DNA of 64,000 nucleotides from Azospirillum soli (GCF_017876165.1 NZ_JAGINQ010000017.1:1-64000), one strand, 5' to 3'; numbered from the stretch's first letter, positions 24,109 to 35,254 are shown. Made by a program: numbers and translations. Notes: a model not told the origin generated them from the sequence alone.

Positions 24109-25167
24109 CTATCGCAGCGCATGGGCGGCCTCGACGGCCATCCATTCGGCCTGGGCGCCATCCTCGCCGTCGGTGAAGACGGCGACGGTCAGGGGGCTGG
24201 GGCCGGGGACATGATAGGCGACCGGCGTGCAGCCGGGGCCGCCGCCGGTGTGCCCCCAGAGGGGGCCGGCTTGACCGTCCAGTTCCACCATGAGGCCGAG
24301 GCCGTAGGACGGCTCCACCCAGGGGCGATCGCGCATCGGGGTGATGACGGGCTCGGCTTGGGTCATGCGTGAGAGAAGCTCGGGCGGCAGCAGGGCGCCG
24401 GTGGACAGGCCGTGCAGAAAGCGGACAGTGTCCAGGGCGCTGGCGGCGACAACTCCGTGGGAGACCCAGCCGGGGTGGTAGAGCGGAACGACGGGGACCG
24501 GCGTGCCGTCGCTGCCATCACCAGAGCCCAGGTAGGGGCTGGGGCCGAAGAGAAGCGGGTCCAGATCCTCGCGGCGGGTCGGGACCGTGGGGCCGTCGAT
24601 GCCGAGGGGCTGGAAGAGTTCGCGGGTCAGGACCTCGGCAAAGGTGAGGCCGGTGGCGCGCTCCAGCACCCGCTTAACCAGCAGATAGCCGATGTTGGAG
24701 TAGGAGAACTCGCGGCCGGGCTCGGTGTAGAGGTGGTCGGCGCGGCAGCGGGCCAGGAACTCGTCCTCGGTCCAGGGCTCGGCGCCGGAGCGGACGGCGG
24801 CGTGGTAGAGGGGCATGCCGCCGTAATTGTGGAGGGCGGCGCGGTGGGCCAGCACCTGGGCCAGCGTGATGCGGTCAGCGGGACCAAAGTCGGGCAGCCA
24901 GCGGTCCAGCGGGGCGTCGAGGTCGAGGACTCCACGGGCCGCCAGACGCAGGATGGCGGCGGCCGACATGGTCTTGGTGATGCTGTAGGTCAGGAAGCGG
25001 GACGCGGGGTCCGGCGGGTCATAGCCGTCACGGGCGAGGCCTGTGGTCCAGGCATCGTTGCCCCGGCAGACGGCGAGGACAGCGACTCGGGCGGACGTGG
25101 GGGCGGAATTCGGGCCGGGGTCCTCGTTGAGGAGATTGGTGAGTGCCTGGGCGGGGTCGCGGGTCAC
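24109..25167 (-). CDS. Beta-lactamase-family serine hydrolase
   Basis: A 352-residue class C-like hydrolase. The catalytic SxxK is SITK (62-65), the YxN motif is YSN (157-159), and the third motif is HTGGG (about 313) in GPLWGHTGGGPG. Such proteins may be esterases, D-aminopeptidases or penicillin-binding relatives. No signal peptide is seen, so it is likely cytosolic. The start is a GTG at 25167 that overlaps the stop of the upstream bacteriohemerythrin gene; they are translated together. Confidence 0.9.
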   Translation of the reverse strand: MTRDPAQALTNLLNEDPGPNSAPTSARVAVLAVCRGNDAWTTGLARDGYDPPDPASRFLTYSITKTMSAAAILRLAARGVLDLDAPLDRWLPDFGPADRITLAQVLAHRAALHNYGGMPLYHAAVRSGAEPWTEDEFLARCRADHLYTEPGREFSYSNIGYLLVKRVLERATGLTFAEVLTRELFQPLGIDGPTVPTRREDLDPLLFGPSPYLGSGDGSDGTPVPVVPLYHPGWVSHGVVAASALDTVRFLHGLSTGALLPPELLSRMTQAEPVITPMRDRPWVEPSYGLGLMVELDGQAGPLWGHTGGGPGCTPVAYHVPGPSPLTVAVFTDGEDGAQAEWMAVEAAHALR

Positions 25168-25583
25168 GCGGCGGCGGAGCCGTGCTTGGCGGCGAGCCAG
25201 AGGCCCAGCGCCTTGTCGTCGCGGAGGATGTGGCCGACCAGCCAGTTGCCCACGAAGTCGACGATGCGGGCCGGCGGAAGGGCGGCGCCCGTCTCGTCCA
25301 TCAGGTCCATGAAGTGGTTGATCTGATCCAGCAGGTCGCCGTGGAGCTGCCGGTGCCGGCCATAGTCGGGATAGCCGTGGCGGCGCATGATCCCCTCCTC
25401 CCGTTCGAAATGTTCGCCGACGTGGCGGACGAGATCGTCGAGGGTGGCGCGCAGGAAGGCGGCGTCGCCTTGGCGGGCCGGGTCGGTGAGGCGCTGGAAC
25501 AGCTCCACCAGTTCCCGGTGTTCGCGGTCGATGGCGGGGGAGCCGACGGACAGGTCGTCGGTCCAGGCGAGAGAGGTCGTCAT
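25164..25583 (-). CDS. Bacteriohemerythrin
   Basis: A 139-residue O2-binding diiron protein. The expected ligands are visible: His22 (REHREL), His58 and Glu62 (HVGEHFEREE), His77 and His81 (GRHRQLHGDLL), and His118 with Asp123 (VGHILRDDKALG). It binds oxygen reversibly and may store or deliver it, or sense it for taxis in a microaerophile. It precedes the serine hydrolase in an overlapping pair. A bidirectional hairpin at 25603-25628 lies just upstream, isolating it from ppdK. Confidence 0.95.
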   Translation of the reverse strand: MTTSLAWTDDLSVGSPAIDREHRELVELFQRLTDPARQGDAAFLRATLDDLVRHVGEHFEREEGIMRRHGYPDYGRHRQLHGDLLDQINHFMDLMDETGAALPPARIVDFVGNWLVGHILRDDKALGLWLAAKHGSAAA

Positions 25584-25602
25584 AAGATTATTCTACTAAA
25601 AG

Positions 25603-25628
25603 AAAGGCCCCCGTGGGAGGGGGCCTTT
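25603..25628. terminator. Terminator downstream of ppdK
   Basis: AAAGGCCCCC (25603-25612) pairs with GGGGGCCTTT (25619-25628). On the minus strand it follows the ppdK stop by about 27 bases. Its A/T ends are short but the stem is strong. Confidence 0.75.
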
Positions 25629-25654
25629 CCGTAACCATCACGATCCGTTGCCCG

Positions 25655-28348
<2,694 letters not shown>

Positions 28349-28764
28349 CGTGAAATCCTCGTTCACTCTCATGGTCGTCCGGCACCGGGCCGCACGGTCG
28401 TAAAACTGGTATGACCGCGCGACCGTCTCCGATATGCGCCCTTCTAGCCCCGCGCGGAAGGAGAAGACAAGACGATCCGTTGCATAGCGTGAACGCGACC
28501 GTGTTGGTCCCTTCGTTGCCACAGGGGTCGGAAGGGGTGGAACGGAGGGGGTGGAGACGCCCGGCCGATTGTGCATCGTTGTGCAGATTCCGGCGATTTT
28601 CAAAAATGCACAATGGCGTTTTTGGGCGTTTTCTCCTTTCATTTCAGCGCGTTGCAGTGGTTTGTTTGCGCCCTTATGTTGTGCGGTCAATGCACAACGA
28701 TTTGTGTGCTTATGGCTAGGCGCGGCGGGGCGTTTTTTTCGGTCCAGGGACGCGCGACACGGGA
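28349..28764. other. ppdK upstream region
   Basis: A 416-base stretch between the putative HTH gene and ppdK, with no gene. It carries the TTGTGCA site cluster (28569-28697) and AT-richer sequence at 28595-28700 that may hold the ppdK promoter. Confidence 0.6.
28569..28697. promoter_or_regulatory. TTGTGCA / TGCACAA sites upstream of ppdK
   Basis: TTGTGCA at 28569-28575 and 28579-28585 form a tandem TTGTGCATCGTTGTGCA. TGCACAA follows at 28607-28613 and 28691-28697, the last within AATGCACAACGATTTG, which matches the first cluster (GTGCACAACGATTTG at 6028-6042) almost exactly. The shared layout suggests one regulator controls ppdK and the gene at 5206-5808. Confidence 0.6.
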
Positions 28765-29283
28765 TCACCGGAAGGGAAGATCCGGAGCGAATTCATCCTG
28801 CCAATCGAAAGGAACCGACTCGGGCAGGTCCATTTCGGGAACGCGCTCGGCGCGGTCGGCGATGTCGGGACCGGGCGGATCGCCGGGACCGTCAAGCGCC
28901 GGAACCGCCGCGAGCTTCAACTGACCGGCCAGCCAGCGGATCGTGTGCATGTCGCCCTTACTGATGGCGTTTTCGATGTGGGCGGTCACGACGTGGGAGA
29001 GGGAACGCAGGCGGGCCGATGCCTCACGGCGCAGGCAGGCGCGTTCCCATTCCACGCGTTCGCGGAAGGCGCGAGAGACGTAGTAGGCGCGCCAGATGGT
29101 GTTGCGGTGGCAACCCATGGCGCGGGCCACTTGGAGCACTGGCCAGCCGGACGCGAGGCGATGCGCCGCCATGGCCCAATCGGCGTCGGAGTAGCGGGAG
29201 CCGGGAACGAGTTGGCCGTTGGGCGGGATCGGGGGTTCGGACAGTTCGACGGGGAGGTTGGTGACAGTGGGGTGCGGGGGCAT
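28765..29283 (-). CDS. Hypothetical helix-turn-helix protein (terminase small-subunit-like)
   Basis: A 172-residue product with a likely HTH in residues 33-75 (YSDADWAMAAHRLASGWPV, then ARAMGCHRNTIWRAYYVSR), followed by charged helices and MHTIRWLAGQLKLA, a pattern reminiscent of phage terminase small subunits. The tail is acidic and proline-rich. I am not sure of the family. ATG at 29283 has AGGAA upstream; an ATG 30 bases earlier is also possible and has AGGA. It sits alone between ppdK and glyS on the same strand, where relatives usually have none, so it may be an inserted phage remnant. Confidence 0.6.
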   Translation of the reverse strand: MPPHPTVTNLPVELSEPPIPPNGQLVPGSRYSDADWAMAAHRLASGWPVLQVARAMGCHRNTIWRAYYVSRAFRERVEWERACLRREASARLRSLSHVVTAHIENAISKGDMHTIRWLAGQLKLAAVPALDGPGDPPGPDIADRAERVPEMDLPESVPFDWQDEFAPDLPFR

Positions 29284-29382
29284 GGGGTGTATTCCTGGCC
29301 TTGTTTTCTGCATATATTCCTATCATAGGAGTTGCAGAATCGGCAAGGCAGGACGCCGTCAAGCAGAATGAAGATAGTTTGC

Positions 29383-29488
29383 CCCTCACCCGCCCCGCTC
29401 ACGCGGGGCAACTCTCTCCCACAGGGAGAGGGTTCGTGCTGCGCACGAGCCCCCTCACCCTAACCCTCTCCCCGGAGGGGAGAGGGGA
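29383..29488. repeat. Cluster of GC-rich palindromic repeats
   Basis: Consecutive palindromes: CGCCCCGC/GCGGGGC, CTCTCCC/GGGAGAG, a CGTGCTGCGCACG hairpin, and CCCTCTCC/GGAGAGGG, set in CCCCTCACCC-type flanks. It is a composite of the dispersed repeat found elsewhere in this window, between the glyS terminator and the HTH gene. Confidence 0.7.
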
Positions 29489-29514
29489 CACCGAATGGGG
29501 GGAGAGCAGTGAAT

Positions 29515-29550
29515 AAAAAAGCCGGGGGCCCGAAGGCACCCCGGCTTTTT
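29515..29550 (-). terminator. Terminator of glyQ-glyS
   Basis: AAAAAAGCCGGGG (29515-29527) pairs with CCCCGGCTTTTT (29539-29550). On the minus strand it lies 18 bases after the glyS stop and ends in a T-run, a standard rho-independent terminator. It may also work on the plus strand. Confidence 0.85.
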
Positions 29551-29567
29551 CGTGGAGTGAGGTGCGC

Positions 29568-31655
29568 TTACCCCTCGATGCGCGAGAAGTCGGCGACCGC
29601 GTTCAGCGTGCTGCGGATCTGGCTGAGCAGGCGCAGGCGGTTGGCGCGGAGGCCGGCGTCGTCGGCGTTCACCGTCACCTTGTCGAAGAAGGCGTCCACC
29701 GGGCCGCGCAGGCGGGCAAGCGCCGCCATGGTGCCGGTGAAGTCCTCGTTCGCGAGGAGGGGTTTGGCGGTCTCGGCGGCGTCGGTCAGGGCGCCGTAGA
29801 GATCCTTTTCCTCGGCCAGGGTCAGCAGGGCGGCATCGACCGGCTGGTCGTAGGTCTTGCCGTCCTTCTTTTCCTCGATGCGGACGATGTTGCTGGCGCG
29901 CTTGTAGGCGGCCAGCAGGTTGGCACCCTCATCGGAGCCGACGAACTCCTGCAACGCCTTCACGCGGGCGAGCAGGCGGACGAGGTCGTCCTCGCCGCCG
30001 AGCGCGAAGACCGCGTCGATCAGGTCGTGGCGGACACCCTGGTCGCGCAGCGTGACCTTCAGGCGGTCGGCGAAGAAGGCCATGAGGTCGGACGACACCG
30101 CATCGGCGGCGGCGAAGCCGTTGACGCCGTAGGCACCGTGCGCGGCCTTGAAGACCTGGGACAGGTTCAGGCGCAGGCCGTTTTCCAGGATCAGGCGGAT
30201 GATGCCCAGTGCGGCGCGGCGCAGCGCGTAGGGGTCCTTGGAGCCCGTGGGCTTCTCGTCGATGGCGAAGAAGCCGACCAGCGTGTCGAGCTTGTCGGCC
30301 AGCGCGACCGCGACGGAGACCGGAGCGTTCGGGCAGGAGTCGGAGGGGCCGAGCGGCTTGTAATGCTCGGCGATGGCCTCGGCGACCACCGGGTTCTCAC
30401 CCTCGCCCAGCGCGTAGTAGCGGCCCATGATGCCCTGGACCTCGGGGAACTCGCCGACCACTTCGGTGACGAGGTCCGCCTTGGCGAGCAGGGCGGCGCG
30501 GGTCGCTGCGTTGGCATCCGCGCCGATGGCACGGGCGATCTCCGCCGCCAGAACCTGCACGCGGGTCACCTTCTCCGACACCGTGCCGAGCTTGGCGTGG
30601 AAGGTGATGGCGGCGAGCTTGGAGACGCGGTCCTCAAGCTTCGTCTTGCGGTCCTGGTCCCAGAAGAACTTGGCGTCGGACAGGCGGGCGCGCAGGACGC
30701 GCTCGTTGCCGGCGACGATGGCCTTGCCGCCGTCGGTCGTCACCATGTTGGCGACGACGACGAAGCGCGGCGCCATCTTGCCGGCCTTGTCGAGCACCGC
30801 GAAATACTTCTGGTGCGTGCGCATGGAGGTGATGAGAACCTCCGACGGCACGTCCATGAACTTCTCGTCGATGGAGCCGATCAGCACGACCGGCCATTCG
30901 ACAAGGCCGGCGACCTCTTCCAGCAGGCCGTCGTCGGGGGAGAGCGTCAGGCCCTCCTTGGCGGCCAGAGCCTCAGCGTCGGCCTTGATCTTGGCCTTGC
31001 GCTCCTCGCGGTCGAGGATGACGTGGGCCTCAGCGAGCTTGGCCTTGTAGTCGGCGAAGTTCTCGACCGTGAAGGCGTCGGGGGAGAGGAAACGGTGGCC
31101 GCGGGTGCTGTTGCCGAAGGCCAGCTTGCCCTGGACTCCGCCGAGGTCGTAGGCGCCGTCCAGAACCTTGCCGCCGAAGACCGCGATGATGGAGTGCAGC
31201 GGACGCACCCAGCGCACCGTGCTGGTGCCCCAGCGCATGGACTTCGGCCAGGGGAATTCAGCCATCACGGCGGGGATGATCTCCGCCAGCACCTCGGCGG
31301 TGGCGCGGCCCTTCTTCTCGGCGACGGCGAAGTAGAAGACGCCCTTGCCGGTGTCGCGCTGCTCGCACTGGTCGAGGCTGGTCAGGCCGGCGGACTTCAG
31401 GAAGCCCTGGACCGCCTGCTCGGGCGAGCCGACGCGGGGACCCTTCTTTTCCTCTTTCACGTCGGCGGTGCGCTCGGGCAGGCCGTCGATGACGAGGGCG
31501 AGGCGGCGGGGGGTCGAATGGGCCTGCGCGTCCGTGAAGGTCAGGCCGTTGGCGGCCAGACGGTCGGTGACGAGGCGCTTGAGGTCGTCAGCCGCGCGCG
31601 CCTGCATGCGGGCGGGGATTTCCTCGGAGAAGAATTCGATGAGCAATTCGGGCAT
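29568..31655 (-). CDS. glyS: Glycine-tRNA ligase beta subunit
   Basis: A 695-residue beta subunit of the alpha2-beta2 glycyl-tRNA synthetase, which binds tRNA. The start MPELLIEFFSEEIPARMQ, the central MRWGTSTVRWVRPLHSI and GNSTRGHRF, and the C-terminal anticodon-binding helical region (VDAFFDKVTVNADDAGLRANRLRLLSQI) are characteristic. Length is normal. It follows glyQ with a one-base gap and is followed by a strong terminator. Confidence 0.97.
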   Translation of the reverse strand: MPELLIEFFSEEIPARMQARAADDLKRLVTDRLAANGLTFTDAQAHSTPRRLALVIDGLPERTADVKEEKKGPRVGSPEQAVQGFLKSAGLTSLDQCEQRDTGKGVFYFAVAEKKGRATAEVLAEIIPAVMAEFPWPKSMRWGTSTVRWVRPLHSIIAVFGGKVLDGAYDLGGVQGKLAFGNSTRGHRFLSPDAFTVENFADYKAKLAEAHVILDREERKAKIKADAEALAAKEGLTLSPDDGLLEEVAGLVEWPVVLIGSIDEKFMDVPSEVLITSMRTHQKYFAVLDKAGKMAPRFVVVANMVTTDGGKAIVAGNERVLRARLSDAKFFWDQDRKTKLEDRVSKLAAITFHAKLGTVSEKVTRVQVLAAEIARAIGADANAATRAALLAKADLVTEVVGEFPEVQGIMGRYYALGEGENPVVAEAIAEHYKPLGPSDSCPNAPVSVAVALADKLDTLVGFFAIDEKPTGSKDPYALRRAALGIIRLILENGLRLNLSQVFKAAHGAYGVNGFAAADAVSSDLMAFFADRLKVTLRDQGVRHDLIDAVFALGGEDDLVRLLARVKALQEFVGSDEGANLLAAYKRASNIVRIEEKKDGKTYDQPVDAALLTLAEEKDLYGALTDAAETAKPLLANEDFTGTMAALARLRGPVDAFFDKVTVNADDAGLRANRLRLLSQIRSTLNAVADFSRIEG

Positions 31656-31656
31656 G

Positions 31657-32544
31657 TTACTTGGCCCCTCCGGCGGTCCACGCCTCGCAGCAGGCCTTCG
31701 CCAGCGCGCGGACGCGGCCGATGTAGGCGGCGCGCTCCACGACGCTGATGACGCCGCGCGCGTCCAGCAGGTTGAAAAGGTGGGACGCCTTGATGCACTG
31801 GTCGTAGGCCGGCAGGGCCACGCCCTTGGCGATCAGGGACTGGCACTCGGCCTCGGCGTCCTTGAAATGCTGGAGCAGCATGTCGGTGTTGGCGTGTTCG
31901 AAGTTGTGCGCCGAATACTCGACCTCGGCGCGCTTGAAGACGTCGCCGTACTTGACGCCCTGGCCGTTGAAGTCGAGGTCGTAGACGTTCTCGACGCCCT
32001 GGACGTACATGGCGAGGCGCTCAAGCCCGTAGGTCAGCTCGACCGCCACGGGGTCGCACTCGATGCCGCCGACCTGCTGGAAATAGGTGTACTGCGTGAC
32101 CTCCATGCCGTCGCACCACACCTCCCACCCCAGGCCCCAGGCGCCGAGCGTCGGGCTCTCCCAGTCGTCCTCGACGAAGCGGATGTCGTGCAGCGACGGG
32201 TCGATGCCCAGCACCTTCAGGCTTTCCAGATACAGCTCCTGCGCGTTGGCCGGCGAGGGCTTCAGGATCACCTGATACTGGTAATAGTGCTGGAGACGGT
32301 TCGGATTCTCGCCGTAGCGCCCATCCTTCGGCCGGCGGGAGGGCTGCACGTAGGCCGCCTTCCAGGCGTCGGGACCGAGTGCGCGCAGCGTCGTCGCCGG
32401 GTGGAAGGTGCCCGCGCCAACCTCCATGTCGTAGGGCTGGAGGATGACGCAGCCCTGCTCCGACCAGAACTGGTGAAGCTTGAGGATCAGGGCCTGGAAA
32501 GACAGGCCGCGATTGTCTTTGGGAATCCCGCTCTGGGAGGCCAT
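31657..32544 (-). CDS. glyQ: Glycine-tRNA ligase alpha subunit
   Basis: A 295-residue catalytic alpha subunit. Diagnostic segments are FQALILKLHQFWSEQGCVI, GAGTFHPATTLRALGP, QPSRRPKDGRYGENPNRLQH and TYFQQVGGIECDP. It activates glycine and, with glyS, charges tRNA-Gly. ATG at 32544 is the family start. A PP0621-type gene lies 74 bases upstream on the same strand and may be co-transcribed. Confidence 0.97.
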   Translation of the reverse strand: MASQSGIPKDNRGLSFQALILKLHQFWSEQGCVILQPYDMEVGAGTFHPATTLRALGPDAWKAAYVQPSRRPKDGRYGENPNRLQHYYQYQVILKPSPANAQELYLESLKVLGIDPSLHDIRFVEDDWESPTLGAWGLGWEVWCDGMEVTQYTYFQQVGGIECDPVAVELTYGLERLAMYVQGVENVYDLDFNGQGVKYGDVFKRAEVEYSAHNFEHANTDMLLQHFKDAEAECQSLIAKGVALPAYDQCIKASHLFNLLDARGVISVVERAAYIGRVRALAKACCEAWTAGGAK

Positions 32545-32618
32545 CGGCGGTCACGTACGATTATTGTTGAAAAAGCGCGCCGCACGATACGCGCCAGCAT
32601 TCTTGCTTGCAAGCCGCC

Positions 32619-32876
32619 TTAGCGGCCGTAGGGGCAGCCGGGACGGCCGCAGGACACCGCCGAATGGGGGGCGACGTAGGCGCCGCACTCCGGGCACTTC
32701 TCCATGTCCTCGGCGGAGACGCGGGAGGATTGGGCGGTGCCCCCCGTCTGGCGCTTCTGCTCGCGCTCGCGTTCGCGCAGGCGCTCGCGCCCGACCGCGC
32801 CGACGCGGTTGTACCAGCGCCAGCCGAACCAGACCGCGCCGATCACCAGCGCCAGGAGCAGTATCTTTCCGAACAT
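32619..32876 (-). CDS. PP0621-family small membrane protein with zinc ribbon
   Basis: An 85-residue protein: one N-terminal membrane helix (5-20), a basic linker rich in Arg/Glu, and a C-terminal CPECGAYVAPHSAVSCGRPGCP cysteine cluster (split here as CPECG at about 61 and CGRPGC near 77). The layout fits the PP0621 family of unknown function. It is on the same strand as glyQ and just upstream of it. Confidence 0.75.
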   Translation of the reverse strand: MFGKILLLALVIGAVWFGWRWYNRVGAVGRERLREREREQKRQTGGTAQSSRVSAEDMEKCPECGAYVAPHSAVSCGRPGCPYGR

Positions 32877-32923
32877 GCCGCAGGATTAAGGGGGGACGGC
32901 GCCTTGGGTCAAGGCGGATCGGT

Positions 32924-33712
32924 TCAACCCACGGCGATCTTCACGGCCAGGGGGATCAGGATCACCGCGAAGACGCGCTTCAGCAGCGGCGCCGGGATGC
33001 GGGAGGCGAGGCGTGCGCCGAGCGGAGCGGCCAGAACGCTGGCCGCGCTGATCTCCAGGAAGGCCGGCAGGTGCAGGTAGCCGACCTGACCCGGCAGGTC
33101 CACGCCCTGGCGCAGGCCGAGACCGGTGTAGAGGATGGCGCCGAGCACCGTCACGGGAAGCCCGATGGCCGTGGAGGTGGCGATGGCGCGGGTCATGGGG
33201 TGGCCCCGGCCGCTGAGGAAGGGGACCATCAGCACCCCACCCCCGGCGCCGATGAAGCTGCCGGCCACGCCGATCAGCGCGCCGCCGAGACGGTAGGTGG
33301 TGGGGGATGCGGGCGTGGCGGCGGTTTTGCGCGCGGAGGCCGTCAGCATGCGCCAGGCGGTGTAAAGCAGGAACGCCGCGACGATAACGCGCAGGGCAAC
33401 GGCCGGCAGATGCGTGGCGACGGCGCTGCCCAGCGCGACGCCAAGCAGGCTCGCGGCGATGGTGGTGCGGAAGACGCGCCAATCAACGTTGCCGAGCCGG
33501 TGATGCGACAGCACCGAGGAGACGGAGGTCGCGGCTACCACGGCCATGGAGGTGGTCAGCGCGGTCAGCGGCGCCACGGCGGCGGGCACGCCCAGCCAGG
33601 GCAGCAGCAGCGTCAGGAGCGGCACCGCCACCAGCGCCGTTCCGACGCCCAGCATGCCCAGAAGCAGGCCGCCGGCCGCCCCGCCGGCCAGAAAGATGAG
33701 CGCGCTGAGCAT
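32924..33712 (-). CDS. TauE/SafE-family sulfite exporter permease
   Basis: A 262-residue membrane protein with about eight hydrophobic helices. The two repeats with glycine-rich starts, GGLLLGMLGVGTALVAVPLL (14-33) and GSFIGAGGGVLMVPFLSG (about 150-168), are the TauE/SafE signature. Members move sulfite, sulfoacetate or similar organosulfur anions across the inner membrane. The substrate is not shown by context. It is divergent from the HicB-like gene. Confidence 0.9.
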   Translation of the reverse strand: MLSALIFLAGGAAGGLLLGMLGVGTALVAVPLLTLLLPWLGVPAAVAPLTALTTSMAVVAATSVSSVLSHHRLGNVDWRVFRTTIAASLLGVALGSAVATHLPAVALRVIVAAFLLYTAWRMLTASARKTAATPASPTTYRLGGALIGVAGSFIGAGGGVLMVPFLSGRGHPMTRAIATSTAIGLPVTVLGAILYTGLGLRQGVDLPGQVGYLHLPAFLEISAASVLAAPLGARLASRIPAPLLKRVFAVILIPLAVKIAVG

Positions 33713-33784
33713 AAAGTAAGCCTTGCCGTCCGCCGCAGGATCGGCACCTTAATGAATCCCCAGACGAAGGAGGAGCAAAAGACA

Positions 33785-34012
33785 ATGGACGTCAGCGCTT
33801 ACCCGGTCATCGTCCGCCCGCTGGCGCCGGAGCAGGGCGTCGGCTACGTGACCGAGGTGCCCGACCTGCCGGGCTGCACCGCCGGGGGGGCCACGCCGGC
33901 CGAGGCGGAAGCGGCGACGCGCGCGGCGATCCGCGCGTGGATCGAGGCGGCGCAGAAGGGCGGCCAGCCGGTGCCGCCGCCGTCCGAGCGTCTGCGCGAA
34001 GTGACGCAGTGA
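33785..34012 (+). CDS. HicB-like protein (orphan antitoxin-type)
   Basis: A 75-residue protein with the HicB partial RNase H-like fold: YPVIVRPLAPEQGVGYVTEVPDLPGCTAGGATPAEAEAATRAAI. The typical DLPGC-x-x-x-G signature is present. HicB antitoxins normally pair with a small HicA RNase; no HicA-like frame (about 60 residues with the GSHH motif) is next to it, and it has no C-terminal HTH. It may be a solitary antitoxin or a protein with another role. GGAGGAG precedes the ATG at 33785. Confidence 0.85.
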   Translation: MDVSAYPVIVRPLAPEQGVGYVTEVPDLPGCTAGGATPAEAEAATRAAIRAWIEAAQKGGQPVPPPSERLREVTQ

Positions 34013-34016
34013 CGCG

Positions 34017-34895
34017 TCAGAGGCCGTAGCGGGACCAGAGGGCGCGTTCCTCGACGGCGGCCAGCGCCGCGCCCGGAAGCTCGGAGGCGAGCGAATCGAG
34101 GGCCGAATCGAGGGCGGGCGCCCCCACCCGCAGGCCGACGCGGCGGAACCAGCGGCGGTCTTCCTGCACCACGCGCAGGCGGACCTTTTCGCCGAATCGG
34201 CCACGCAGGATGGTGCGCAGATCGCCGATGCCGTCGATCAGGCCCATCTCCAGCGCCTTGCGCCCGGCCCAGAAGGCGCCGGAGAACAGAACCTCGTCCG
34301 GGGCGTTCAGCCGCCCGCCGCGCCGGTCGCGGACCATCGCCTTGAAGGCGTCGTGGATGTCGGTCTGGATGGCTTTCAGGTGGGCGACGCCGTCCTCGCG
34401 CTCCGGCGCGAAGGGGTCGAGCAGAACCTTCTTGTCGCCAGCGGTGTAGAGACGCCGCTCGATGCCGTGGCGCTGGATGAACTCGTGCGCGCCGAAGCCC
34501 GAGGACACCACGCCGATAGAGCCGAGGATGGAGCTTTCGTCGGCCCAGATCTCGTCCGCCGCACAAGCCAGCCAATAGCCGCCGGACGCCGCCGCGTCCT
34601 CGCAGAAGGCGAAGACGGGGACGTTCTTCTCGGTGGCGAGGTCGCGGATGCGCTTGGCGATCAGCGCCGACTGCACCGGCGATCCGCCCGGCGAATTGAC
34701 GATCAGCGCCACCGCCGCCTGCTTCTTCAGGGCGAAGGCCCGCTCGATCAGGGGGGCGGAACCGGCCAGCGTCAGCCCGTGGCGCAACGGCCCCAGCTGG
34801 CCGATGACGCCGGTCAGGCGCAGGACGGACACGATCGGCCCGGCCTCGCGCCAGGGGCCGAAGGGGAGCTTGGCGAGGAAGTCTTGCATGGTCAT
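34017..34895 (-). CDS. sppA: S49 family signal peptide peptidase (SppA-like)
   Basis: A 292-residue serine peptidase of family S49, short form. Conserved pieces are LIVNSPGGSPVQS (64-76), the catalytic serine in AAASGGYWLAC (Ser104) and the catalytic lysine in YTAGDKKVLLDPF (155 or 156). These enzymes cut remnant signal peptides or membrane protein fragments. An N-terminal membrane anchor is weak or absent. ATG at 34895 is chosen over upstream starts that do not match the family. It is convergent with the HicB-like gene (four-base gap). Confidence 0.92.
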   Translation of the reverse strand: MTMQDFLAKLPFGPWREAGPIVSVLRLTGVIGQLGPLRHGLTLAGSAPLIERAFALKKQAAVALIVNSPGGSPVQSALIAKRIRDLATEKNVPVFAFCEDAAASGGYWLACAADEIWADESSILGSIGVVSSGFGAHEFIQRHGIERRLYTAGDKKVLLDPFAPEREDGVAHLKAIQTDIHDAFKAMVRDRRGGRLNAPDEVLFSGAFWAGRKALEMGLIDGIGDLRTILRGRFGEKVRLRVVQEDRRWFRRVGLRVGAPALDSALDSLASELPGAALAAVEERALWSRYGL

Positions 34896-35254
34896 CGCCG
34901 GTTGAAATGGTGACGCTGGCGGTGGGTTTGCAAGGATCGGGCGGGGGTGACGGGAAAAAAGCGCCGGCCGGGGGCCCCCCACCCTTGCACCAAGGCTATC
35001 GCATTTGGCCGTTGAAGCCGCTTTCCGTGTCAAAAGCAACTTTCCAGCGTCATTCCCGCGAAGGCGGGAATCCAGGGCACATCAGTGCTGAGGTGCGAAG
35101 TTTTCTGGATCCCCGCCTTCGCGGGGATGACGTATGGGAAGCTGTCTGCTGGCCGGCCGAGCCTTCCCATTGACGACCCTATTGGCGGTGGAAATTCAAA
35201 TGCGATAGCCCCCACCCTCCCCCGTGCCGCGCACGGGGGAGGGAATGAAAGACC
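34896..35254. other. Intergenic region holding a MITE-like element
   Basis: No gene. The stretch is mostly filled by the element at 34994-35210. The right end (35211-35240) is a CCCACCCTCCCCCG-type fragment of the GC-rich repeat, and a similar CCCCACCCT stretch precedes the element at 34975-34985. Confidence 0.6.
34994..35210. repeat. MITE-like 217-bp element with 14-bp terminal inverted repeats
   Basis: GGCTATCGCATTTG (34994-35007) and its exact reverse complement CAAATGCGATAGCC (35197-35210) bound the element. Inside is a second inverted pair built from CGTCATTCCCGCGAAGGCGG (from 35049) and its near-complement ending in GATGACG at 35131, the common dispersed CCCGC-GAAGG-CGGG repeat. No coding frame is seen. 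Confidence 0.65.

Noticed and set aside
29562..31748. A 728-codon open frame opposite glyS
   Set aside because: Antisense shadow of a clearly coding gene with a normal glyS product.
34996..35240. A small gene inside the MITE-like element
   Set aside because: Frames are short, cross the palindromes and lack a ribosome binding site.
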